This document shows, piece by piece, positions 1 to 5,530 of a DNA stretch of 6,971 nucleotides. A program made the translations under genes and the position numbers. How positions within the stretch are numbered: the first letter of the stretch is position 1; every line of letters starts with the position of its first letter. Below the pieces are notes generated by a model. The model ran no database searches. It saw nothing but the letters and a program-made list of their open reading frames with translations, and had not been told where the DNA came from. Source of the DNA: Campylobacteraceae bacterium (GTDB taxonomy: Bacteria > Campylobacterota > Campylobacteria > Campylobacterales > Sulfurovaceae); contig JALVEV010000280.1 of the NCBI GenBank assembly GCA_027030605.1, positions 1 to 6,971 of the forward strand, in the 5' to 3' direction.

Positions 1-213
1 ACTGATGATGTTGATATGTCGGCAATTATTGGAAAGCTTACTAAACAGAAAGAGAAGCTTGAAAAAGAGATAGCTAAACTCAATGGTATGTTGAACAATG
101 AACGATTTGTTGCTAATGCACCTGAACAGGTTATTGCTACCAATAGAAAAGCTTTAGAAGAGGCTAGTGAGAAGTTAGCTAAGGTTGAGGGTGAGCTTAA
201 GGGGTTTGAGTAG
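1..213 (+). CDS. valS: Valyl-tRNA synthetase, C-terminal end (partial)
   Basis: The reading frame is open from the first base of the window and ends at TAG 211-213, giving the last 70 residues of a larger protein; the 5' part is outside the window. The visible part is a Lys/Glu-rich heptad-like helix pair containing NERFVANAPEQVI. This is the hallmark of the C-terminal coiled-coil arm of class I valyl-tRNA synthetase, which contacts the tRNA. The full enzyme charges tRNA-Val with valine in the cytoplasm. The ATG at 16 is an internal methionine, not the start, because the frame continues upstream of it (TDDVD precedes). The gene is convergent with murC, whose stop codon is 37 bp away. The family call is confident; the catalytic part cannot be assessed. 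Confidence 0.93.
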   Translation, partial: TDDVDMSAIIGKLTKQKEKLEKEIAKLNGMLNNERFVANAPEQVIATNRKALEEASEKLAKVEGELKGFE

Positions 214-230
214 AGATATCTCTACTCAAA
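205..230. terminator. Perfect 26-bp palindrome at the valS stop, candidate shared terminator
   Basis: Bases 205-230 are identical to their own reverse complement (TTTGAGTAGAG-ATAT-CTCTACTCAAA). RNA from either strand could therefore form an 11-bp stem with a 4-nt loop. The valS stop codon (211-213) lies inside the left arm. The site sits between two convergent genes, as expected for a bidirectional terminator. Neither side has a convincing uninterrupted U-tract after the stem: the plus side continues TCTAACTAAAAC and the minus side continues CCCCTTAAG. It may therefore be a weak terminator or a 3'-end stabilising hairpin. The palindrome is certain; its role is inferred. Confidence 0.6.
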
Positions 231-250
231 TCTAACTAAAACTGTAGCTA

Positions 251-1564
251 TTATGCCTCTCCACGAATTTGGTAAGTAATATCTCCTGCACCAAAAGCAG
301 TAATTAAATCTTCACGATACTCTTGGATAATATTGTTATCTTTAATAACTTGTACTACACCATCTTTTCGGGTAACTCTATCTGCCATGTGTAGTTTATA
401 TCGTGAAAATGCCCCCTTAAGGTCAATATCCACTTCAATCTCTCCTGCTGACCATATAGGCAAAATAACCAACTCATCAACTCCTTCAAAACACTCTATG
501 AATCCTTGTAGATTATCTAAAGTTCGGCTATATTTATGAGGTTGCCAAATAACATTTAATTTATTAAACCCTCTTAACTCTTTGTATGTTTTTAGGGACT
601 TCATGGTTACTTTTATCTCTGTTGGATGGTGACCGTAGTCATCTATGACCACACAATCTTCACTATTTTGGACGATGTCAAAACGTTTTTTAATCCCTTT
701 ATAGTTTAATAGATTTTTACGAATATCTTCAATGGTTTCACCCATCTCTAATGCTCCTAAAATAGCTAAAGAGGCATCTAGTGCAATATGGTTACCAAAC
801 CCAAAGACTTCAAAATCTCCAAACTCTTTAAGTGTAAATTTAGTATGTGGTTCCCCATTAACTAAGACAAATTCAATATTGCTAATATCTTTACTAGGGT
901 AAAGTTTAATCGACTCCATCTCTAAAGAGGCTAGAAACTCATCTTCTGCATTGATTACACGAACTTTAGCAAGATTTAGAAAGTTTCTATAGGCATTATA
1001 GAAACGCTCTTCGTCATACTCATAGTACTCCATGTGTTCAGGCTCTACATTAGTAACAATGGCAAGGTATGGATTAGAGTTCAAGAAGCTCTCATCGCTC
1101 TCATCTGCTTCAAAAACCACCTTATTGTTGTCTGCATGGCGAACATTTGAGCCAAACTCTTTAGATATAGCCCCAATAAGTGCGTTGGAGTCAGGAATGA
1201 GTGAAGATAGCATAGCAGAGGTGGTACTTTTACCATGAGCTCCACCTACAGCATAGACCTCTTTGTCTCCTAAGATAGTTTTGAGAGACTCTTTTCTTGA
1301 AAGGAGTTCAATTCCAAGCTCTTTGGCACGTTGATACTCTGGATTATTGGGTCTAACGGCTGCTGAGTAGATGACTCTTTCTACTCCCTCAACAGCATCT
1401 GCATGATGTGGAATAGTGATTTTTGCTCCAAAGTTTAAAGCTAAATCATTTGTGATTTCTGTCTGTTTTATGTCCGAACCTGAAATTTGGTGTCCATCGT
1501 TGGCTAGAAGTTTTGCTAAGGCAGAGAGTCCAATGCCTCCAATACCTATAAAGTGTATTTTCAT
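251..1564 (-). CDS. murC: UDP-N-acetylmuramate--L-alanine ligase MurC
   Basis: This cytoplasmic Mur ligase adds L-alanine to UDP-N-acetylmuramic acid using ATP, the first step of the peptidoglycan stem peptide. At 437 residues it is a full-length but compact member (E. coli MurC is 491). The domains appear in order. An N-terminal Rossmann-type domain has GIGGIG at residues 7-12. The ATP-binding P-loop GAHGKST is at 108-114. Acidic EADESDESF is at 152-160 and TNVEPEHMEYY at 171-181. The C-terminal domain has DDYGHHPTEI at 308-317, QPHKYSRT at 341-348 and GAGDI at 425-429. The DDYGHHP and HKYSRT motifs favour MurC over MurD, MurE or MurF. The start is supported by the Rossmann motif lying directly after it and by a modest purine-rich stretch (AAGAAAG) about 10 nt upstream. 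It is separated from the upstream porin gene by a terminator and has its own promoter-like sequence, so it is probably a separate unit. Confidence 0.97.
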   Translation of the reverse strand: MKIHFIGIGGIGLSALAKLLANDGHQISGSDIKQTEITNDLALNFGAKITIPHHADAVEGVERVIYSAAVRPNNPEYQRAKELGIELLSRKESLKTILGDKEVYAVGGAHGKSTTSAMLSSLIPDSNALIGAISKEFGSNVRHADNNKVVFEADESDESFLNSNPYLAIVTNVEPEHMEYYEYDEERFYNAYRNFLNLAKVRVINAEDEFLASLEMESIKLYPSKDISNIEFVLVNGEPHTKFTLKEFGDFEVFGFGNHIALDASLAILGALEMGETIEDIRKNLLNYKGIKKRFDIVQNSEDCVVIDDYGHHPTEIKVTMKSLKTYKELRGFNKLNVIWQPHKYSRTLDNLQGFIECFEGVDELVILPIWSAGEIEVDIDLKGAFSRYKLHMADRVTRKDGVVQVIKDNNIIQEYREDLITAFGAGDITYQIRGEA

Positions 1565-1590
1565 GAATTTATCGCTTTCTTAAAAAAATT

Positions 1591-1596
1591 ATTATA
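1591..1596 (-). promoter_or_regulatory. Candidate -10 element of the murC promoter
   Basis: On the minus strand the sequence reads TTTCATATATAATAATT, which contains a perfect TATAAT 27 nt before the murC ATG. This would place transcription start about 20 nt upstream of the start codon. No convincing -35 hexamer is present 16-18 bp upstream. This is usual for sigma-70 promoters of Campylobacterota, which rely on the -10 and upstream A/T-rich tracts. The region is A/T-rich overall, so a chance match is possible. The location between a terminator and murC supports the call. Confidence 0.55.
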
Positions 1597-1660
1597 TATG
1601 AAATAGTAGCACACTTTTTATGGGTTTTTTATTACTTTTAAAAGATAGTTAAAGAGAAGA

Positions 1661-1694
1661 AAATAAAAAGGCTTCCACCTTAAAAAGGTGGAAA
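1661..1694 (-). terminator. Rho-independent terminator of the porin gene
   Basis: On the minus strand, 23 nt after the porin stop codon, the sequence forms a 9-bp stem TTCCACCTT / AAGGTGGAA (1685-1693 and 1673-1681) with a 3-nt loop. It is followed by GCCTTTTTATTTTC, a T-rich run. This is the classic intrinsic terminator layout. It should end the porin transcript and separate it from murC. Confidence 0.85.
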
Positions 1695-1716
1695 GGAGTA
1701 AATAAGTTTTTAGAGA

Positions 1717-2874
1717 TTAAAAGTTGTATCTTGTCCATACACGAAGTACATTATTTTTATCTTTACCGTCTATATCTTGCATAACATAAGCAGCAAGCAT
1801 ATTTGTTCCAAGAGCTTTAAATTTGTAGATAACATCTAATTCATTATAATCACTTTCGGCATCTGAATTGTCTTTTGTTGTTGCATATTGAGCAATAAGT
1901 TTACCAGGTCCTACAGGCGCTACAGCTTTTAGCATAACAGTATCGTTATCTCTTTTAATAGCACCTTGATTTAAAATCATTTGTGTGTAGAGAGGTGTTT
2001 TAACTCCTGTCCCAACATTTTGGATAGCATTTCCACCATCACCAACATTAGTATATGCTAATGTCAAATCAGCAATTCCTGCTTTTCCTGAAGCTTTTAG
2101 ACCATAAGAAGATGTGTCCTCAGCATCTGTCATTAGTTGTCCACCTTGTAGTGCAAACTTTACAGGTAATCCTGCATCAATCTGTGCATCTGCCCAAACA
2201 GCACTTACTCCTGTATTTGGAAGTTGATAATAACTTACTGTAGGTTTAATAGCTGTATTAGACTTATTTGCAACAGTTAGCATATAGGCACCACTTTTAC
2301 CAATTTTGTTATAAGCTCCTAAATCAACTAATCCTGGTGATTTTACTAATGCTCCATTCCCATTAGCCACATAAGCACCTACAACAGTAGTATCAGGAAT
2401 ATCCGTATTAATAGCGAGTGCAGCATCAAATGTATTTTTAAATACGTTCCATCCTTCTGAGAATGCAAGAGGAGAGAGGTTTTTAGGTAACTCTTGTCTT
2501 CCTAGTTTAAGAGTTGTATTAGCTATTTTTTTTGTAATATATGCTTTTGTTAATGAAGCACCATTAAGATCATTAGTTTGAGCTGTTTGCATTGAAGCAC
2601 CAACTGTATTATTCTCTAGACCAAGAGTTCCTAACATAGTTCCCTGTAATCCAAGCCCGAAATCATTTCCAAGGTCACCATTTACATTAAGTTGTAAACC
2701 AGCATTTGCTCTAGAGTTTGCACCTTTATCAAAAAGGTCAGCATCTCCACTATTATCTTGAGTTTGGTAATAAAGAGCAACTTGTCCAGTTGTTTTTAAA
2801 TCTACATCAGCTTGTGCCATGGTTCCCATAGAGAGTAGAGAAATTGCAATTAAACTCAATTTTATTTTTGTCAT
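1717..2874 (-). CDS. Outer-membrane porin, OprD/Campylobacterota major-porin type
   Basis: A 385-residue predicted outer-membrane beta-barrel. It has a Sec signal peptide (MTKIK basic start, hydrophobic residues 6-18, probable cleavage after AQA at 22). The mature part contains many alternating amphipathic strands rich in Gly, Asn and Asp, no cysteine, and a C-terminal aromatic end VWTRYNF as required for outer-membrane insertion. The segment LKLGRQELPKNLSP at about 123-136, followed by NTFDAALAINTDIPDT at 147-162, recalls the GRQ-x(n)-NTF pattern of OprD-like porins common in this group. The start is supported by AAGGA 9 nt upstream. It lies 54 bp downstream of the last nap-linked gene in the same direction and ends in a good terminator. 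It may be read from its own promoter, from nap read-through, or both. Substrate cannot be told from sequence; nitrate or other small anions is only a positional guess. Confidence 0.85.
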   Translation of the reverse strand: MTKIKLSLIAISLLSMGTMAQADVDLKTTGQVALYYQTQDNSGDADLFDKGANSRANAGLQLNVNGDLGNDFGLGLQGTMLGTLGLENNTVGASMQTAQTNDLNGASLTKAYITKKIANTTLKLGRQELPKNLSPLAFSEGWNVFKNTFDAALAINTDIPDTTVVGAYVANGNGALVKSPGLVDLGAYNKIGKSGAYMLTVANKSNTAIKPTVSYYQLPNTGVSAVWADAQIDAGLPVKFALQGGQLMTDAEDTSSYGLKASGKAGIADLTLAYTNVGDGGNAIQNVGTGVKTPLYTQMILNQGAIKRDNDTVMLKAVAPVGPGKLIAQYATTKDNSDAESDYNELDVIYKFKALGTNMLAAYVMQDIDGKDKNNVLRVWTRYNF

Positions 2875-2903
2875 TTCTAATCCTTTGTAATAAATATAAG
2901 TAA

Positions 2904-2920
2904 ACTATATCATTATTATA
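2904..2920 (-). promoter_or_regulatory. Candidate promoter -10 region(s) for the porin gene
   Basis: The 54-bp gap before the porin gene contains, on the minus strand, TATAAT (2915-2920) and TATAGT (2904-2909), both upstream of the AAGGA ribosome site. The TATAAT sits inside a small A/T palindrome CATTAT-T-ATAATG (2911-2923). No hairpin that looks like a terminator is seen between the 95-aa gene and the porin, so nap read-through is also possible. Major porins are usually strongly and separately expressed, which favours a promoter here. The call is tentative because the region is almost all A/T. Confidence 0.4.
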
Positions 2921-2928
2921 ATGAAATT

Positions 2929-3216
2929 CTATTGATTTGTGTCAATTTTTTCTAAATTTTGTTCTGTTTCATATGCCATCATCTGTTGACGTACTTCATT
3001 AATCTGTACGGGAGTTACATTATCGTCACTAGACCATGCAATCTCTACATCTCCACCATACTCTTGACCAATCATCTCTATCTTCTCTGCATACTCAAAA
3101 ACATCAAGACAAACAACTCTGTTTTGTGGGTCTTCATCTTTCATAGTATCAATAAGCTCAATATACCAACGCCCCATAGGATTACTTTTAATAATAGACT
3201 CAATAATAACAGCCAT
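2929..3216 (-). CDS. Unrecognised 95-aa protein at the end of the nap operon
   Basis: I do not recognise this protein family. It is a soluble-looking 95-residue protein with no signal peptide, no membrane segment and no metal-binding cysteine cluster; the single Cys is at residue 36. The N-terminal half reads as alternating strands and helices (MAVIIESIIKSNPMGRWYIE, then VVCLDVFEYAEKIEMIGQEY). It continues into DVEIAWSSDDNVTP and a charged C-terminal helix with Gln/Glu. Its ATG shares one base with the napD stop codon (TAATG at 3214-3218), so translation is almost certainly coupled to napD. This supports a real gene whose product acts with NapD or NapA in the cytoplasm. That role is an inference from position only. 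Dense overlap on the opposite strand looks like shadow reading. Confidence 0.75.
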   Translation of the reverse strand: MAVIIESIIKSNPMGRWYIELIDTMKDEDPQNRVVCLDVFEYAEKIEMIGQEYGGDVEIAWSSDDNVTPVQINEVRQQMMAYETEQNLEKIDTNQ

Positions 3217-3578
3217 TAGACACCTCCGTGGAAATCTTTTTTCTTAAGGTCACCATTGTAGACAACATCTTTTACATCAACATCCTCTTTGGTTAAGATT
3301 TCAGGAACTGGGTTAGCTTCATTTAACTCTTTAATGGCTTCATCTAGCTCCTCTTGGTAGGTCATCATCATATCTGCTGTAATAACATTTGGAAGCTGTT
3401 GAATCTTAACAAGCTTTTTAATCTCCTCTTCAACACCTTCACCCTCAATGGTTACGATAATCTTTCCTGTATCTTTATCGCAAAAGTGATAATCTACATA
3501 ATCCTCATTTTGAAAATACTCTACTAACTCATCAATGTGTTTAGGTAGTGCTTGGACTACAATACTCGATATATTCAT
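3216..3578 (-). CDS. napD: NapD, chaperone for periplasmic nitrate reductase NapA
   Basis: NapD is a small cytoplasmic ferredoxin-fold protein that binds the twin-arginine signal peptide of NapA and takes part in its maturation before export. The 120-residue product matches NapD in three places: NISSIVVQA at 2-10 (E. coli has CSLVVQA), TGKIIVTIEGE at 37-47, and the final strand LPNVITADMMMTYQEEL at 62-78. E. coli NapD is about 87 residues. The extra 35 residues here (about 86-120) form a charged tail rich in Asp and Lys ending DFHGGV. The start is supported by AGGAG 8 nt upstream. It is the only visible nap gene preceded by a sizeable gap (121 bp, with an inverted repeat) and is coupled to the 95-aa gene downstream. 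Confidence 0.9.
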   Translation of the reverse strand: MNISSIVVQALPKHIDELVEYFQNEDYVDYHFCDKDTGKIIVTIEGEGVEEEIKKLVKIQQLPNVITADMMMTYQEELDEAIKELNEANPVPEILTKEDVDVKDVVYNGDLKKKDFHGGV

Positions 3579-3603
3579 TTAAAACTCCTATTTTGTGTTA
3601 TTT

Positions 3604-3724
3604 GATATGGTATTCCGTTGAACTCAGGTTATTAATTCCATAGAGGTAGCACTCGCTTACAAAACAATTTCAGGGAGTAAATAAAAGTGAGTGCTACGTC
3701 TATGGATTAATTAAATTCCATATC
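3604..3724. repeat. Long imperfect inverted repeat between napL and napD
   Basis: The inner arms are 3631-3654 and 3689-3711. ATTAAT pairs with ATTAAT, CCATAGA with TCTATGG, and GTAGCACTC with GAGTGCTAC. The only flaws are one mismatch (3645/3698) and one bulged T (3637), giving 22 pairs. After one further mismatch, CTT/AAG (3656-3658 with 3685-3687) can add three pairs, leaving a 26-nt loop. An outer 7-bp match GATATGG (3604-3610) / CCATATC (3718-3724) brackets the whole, but the right copy lies in napL coding sequence and may be coincidental. The napL stop codon (3700-3702) is within the right arm. In nap mRNA it would make a strong hairpin with no U-tract after it, so it is not a standard intrinsic terminator. 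A role in mRNA stability, processing or limiting transcription into napD is plausible. A small repetitive element is the alternative. Confidence 0.8.
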
Positions 3725-4659
3725 ATAATAGTATTATCATCACTCGCTGAAAAAATTTTGTTTTCATCTTGGAAAATAATGACATTAAGTGTACTCTTTT
3801 GTCCTTTAAGGAGAGCTATTTTTGATTTAGTTGAACTGTTATAGATATAAATATTGTTCTGTTCATCCATAGCAAAAGCCACTTTTGAAGCACTTGGACT
3901 AAGAGCTGTAGAGTAGATTAAAAAACTTCCTGAAATATAGCTTCCTTTTCCTGTACTTACATCATATATAGAGCCTCTTCTGTCTTGTCCTGCTCCACTA
4001 ACTATTCCATTTTTAAAATCAACTCTATAGACATTGTCTAGGTTTACCCCTTGAAGCTCTTTTAAGATTTTACCTGTTTTTACATCTACAACGGTTAAGA
4101 CACCACTTTCACAAGAGAAGACGGCTTGGCTTTTGTTCTCATTAAGTGTGAAGTCTGAAAATTTAGACTCACTAAGTTGTACTCTGTAGCTCTCTTCTTT
4201 ACTCTTTAAGTCTAAAAGAGCTACTTCATTACTTAGATATCCTAACAAAATATGCTCTTTGTCTATAAATCTAGCCTTAATAAGAGCCTTTTTATCTTTA
4301 GCAGAGAGTATCTGTGTGAGGTTTGTATCATAAATGTATAGGTTAGAGTAGCCATTTTTGCCACTATCACTAAGAATTAGGTATCTGTCTCCTATTTTAT
4401 CTGTACTCATAACTCTAGCTGGAATCTCATCTCCCATAAAATCTTTTACATTAGGTATTGTAATATTTTGGATGCTACTATTGTTATTATCAATATCTTT
4501 TACCTCTATATGACCCATATCGGTAGCAACAACAAGAGTGTTATCTCTTAAGACCATATCTTTAACTGTACCATTTATCTCAATACTATCTATCGGTTTT
4601 AAAATATGGGTTGCATATAAAAAAATATTACAAAAAAGGAGAAGAAGAGTAGTCCTCAT
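3700..4659 (-). CDS. napL: NapL, periplasmic WD40-like beta-propeller of the nap cluster
   Basis: NapL is a component of Campylobacterota nap clusters whose exact biochemical role is not settled. The 319-residue product has an N-terminal Sec signal peptide (MRTTLLLLFCNIFLYA, probable cleavage after residue 16). The rest is a series of beta-strand repeats typical of a beta-propeller, including NTLVVATDMGHIEVKDI (40-56), SNLYIYDT (105-112), AVFSCESGVLTVVDVKTGKI (179-198), NNIYIYNSST (268-277) and a clear WD40-type last blade with IFSASDDNTIMIWNL (302-316). A location in the periplasm near NapA and NapB is inferred from the signal peptide. The start codon overlaps the stop of the upstream 113-aa gene (ATGA), which indicates coupling. 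The identity as NapL rests on the propeller character plus its place between napF and napD. Confidence 0.85.
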   Translation of the reverse strand: MRTTLLLLFCNIFLYATHILKPIDSIEINGTVKDMVLRDNTLVVATDMGHIEVKDIDNNNSSIQNITIPNVKDFMGDEIPARVMSTDKIGDRYLILSDSGKNGYSNLYIYDTNLTQILSAKDKKALIKARFIDKEHILLGYLSNEVALLDLKSKEESYRVQLSESKFSDFTLNENKSQAVFSCESGVLTVVDVKTGKILKELQGVNLDNVYRVDFKNGIVSGAGQDRRGSIYDVSTGKGSYISGSFLIYSTALSPSASKVAFAMDEQNNIYIYNSSTKSKIALLKGQKSTLNVIIFQDENKIFSASDDNTIMIWNLINP

Positions 4660-4997
4660 GATAAGATACCTTCAATCTGATTTAGTATAAGTTCCTCTAT
4701 CTCTTGAGTAGAGAGACCGCTTTTAAGTGCATAGAGGTCAATCTCACTAGCTAAAAAGTTTTCAAATGAACTGTTGTCATTTAATTTCACCATAAGCTCT
4801 TCCATCTTTTCATTACCTAGTGCTTCTTGAATAAGCTCTGAAATATAAACAATAAAGTTATACTCTTCAAAATTAAACTCAAACTCTTCAGAGTCATAAT
4901 CTTCATAGTTCTCATCAACATTAAGAAGGTGTCTTAACTCTAGCTCTTTATCTTCTAGTTTTTCAAATAGTTTTGGGTATTTTTCATATAATTTCAT
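4656..4997 (-). CDS. Unrecognised, strongly acidic 113-aa protein inside the nap operon
   Basis: I do not recognise this family. The product has no signal peptide and no cysteine, so it is probably cytoplasmic and mostly helical. It is very acidic: 29 Asp/Glu against 9 Lys/Arg. The densest patch, at about residues 28-45, alternates acidic and aromatic residues (YEDYDSEEFEFNFEEY). The C-terminal half, with QEALGNEKMEELMVKL and STQEIEELILNQIEGIL, looks like amphipathic helices. Its ATG overlaps the napF stop (ATGA, 4994-4997) and its own TGA overlaps the napL ATG (4656-4659). The gene is therefore locked into the operon on both sides, which is strong evidence that it is translated. The canonical order is napF-napL, so this is an insertion relative to that layout. 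A chaperone or assembly role is possible but not shown. Confidence 0.8.
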   Translation of the reverse strand: MKLYEKYPKLFEKLEDKELELRHLLNVDENYEDYDSEEFEFNFEEYNFIVYISELIQEALGNEKMEELMVKLNDNSSFENFLASEIDLYALKSGLSTQEIEELILNQIEGILS

Positions 4998-5530
4998 AAT
5001 TTTTTCTCCTCCTCTTGTGGTATTACTCTATAGCTAATCGCTTTTGTAGGACAACGTGAGATACAAAATCCACACGCTGTACACATCTCATTGTCTATAA
5101 CTGGATTAAACATACCATTAAATAAAATAGCATCATCTATGCAAGGCTCTTTACACGCATTGCAAATAACACCATGATGGGCTACACAAGCTTCAAGTGA
5201 TATTTTAAAAATAGCATGTAGATATGGTTCATCTTCAAAATTTTCTTCTAATAAAAGTACATTTTTTTCACAAGCAATAGCACACTCATCACAAAAGGTA
5301 CACCCATTTTTACTAAAGGTAAGGGTAGGGGTATTTGTCTCTTTGTCAATAAAAATAATCTGCTCATCACAAGAAGTTACACAAGCTTGGTTTTCACAGC
5401 TTGGACACTCACTCTGAAAAAGAGATTCACTTTTTCCATAAGGGGGGCGTAGTAGAAGAGGAGTCTCCTCCTCTTCTACTTTATGCAAAGGCTTTGCAAT
5501 AGATTTAAAAAAACCTCTTCTGCTTATCAC
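4994..5530 (-). CDS. napF: NapF, cytoplasmic four-cluster ferredoxin of the nap system
   Basis: NapF is a cytoplasmic iron-sulfur protein linked to maturation of NapA and, in related bacteria, to interaction with the membrane NapGH complex. The 178-residue product has 16 cysteines in four groups. The first is C42-x2-C45-x4-C50-x3-C54, followed by C77-x2-C80-x2-C83-x3-C87. The third is C115, C123, C126, C130. The last is a classic C150-x2-C153-x2-C156-x3-C160 followed by Pro. This fits four [4Fe-4S] clusters. The N-terminus MISRRGFFKS carries the SRRG motif seen in NapF proteins; no hydrophobic segment follows, so export is unlikely. The start is GTG, sharing its last-stop base with napB (TAGTG at 5528-5532), and the ribosome site would lie inside the napB end. 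It overlaps the next gene by 4 nt (ATGA). Confidence 0.92.
   Translation of the reverse strand: MISRRGFFKSIAKPLHKVEEEETPLLLRPPYGKSESLFQSECPSCENQACVTSCDEQIIFIDKETNTPTLTFSKNGCTFCDECAIACEKNVLLLEENFEDEPYLHAIFKISLEACVAHHGVICNACKEPCIDDAILFNGMFNPVIDNEMCTACGFCISRCPTKAISYRVIPQEEEKKL

Noticed and set aside
2959..3219. Plus-strand open frame opposite the 95-aa gene (86 codons)
   Set aside because: The translated product is a Cys/His/Asn/Ile-rich string typical of a reverse-strand shadow. The minus-strand frame has start-stop coupling to napD and normal composition.
3579..3699. Integron attC site or CRISPR-like repeat in the napL-napD gap
   Set aside because: There is a single inverted repeat, no direct-repeat/spacer pattern, and no RYYYAAC/GTTRRRY core sites at its ends.
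3579..3699. FNR-type binding site (TTGAT-N4-ATCAA) near the GATATGG / TTGATATGG sequence
   Set aside because: Only a half-site is present; no second half-site occurs at the right spacing.
4600..4659. Cys 10 in the NapL signal peptide as a lipoprotein box
   Set aside because: The preceding residues LLF do not fit the lipobox small-residue rule (a Gly, Ala or Ser is expected before Cys), and the hydrophobic stretch continues after Cys. A normal Sec signal with cleavage near FLYA is more likely.
5500..5530. Twin-arginine-like motif (SRRGFFK) at the NapF N-terminus, suggesting Tat export
   Set aside because: No hydrophobic segment follows; the next residues are charged and Pro-rich (KPLHKVEEEET). 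SRRG is a usual feature of cytoplasmic NapF proteins.
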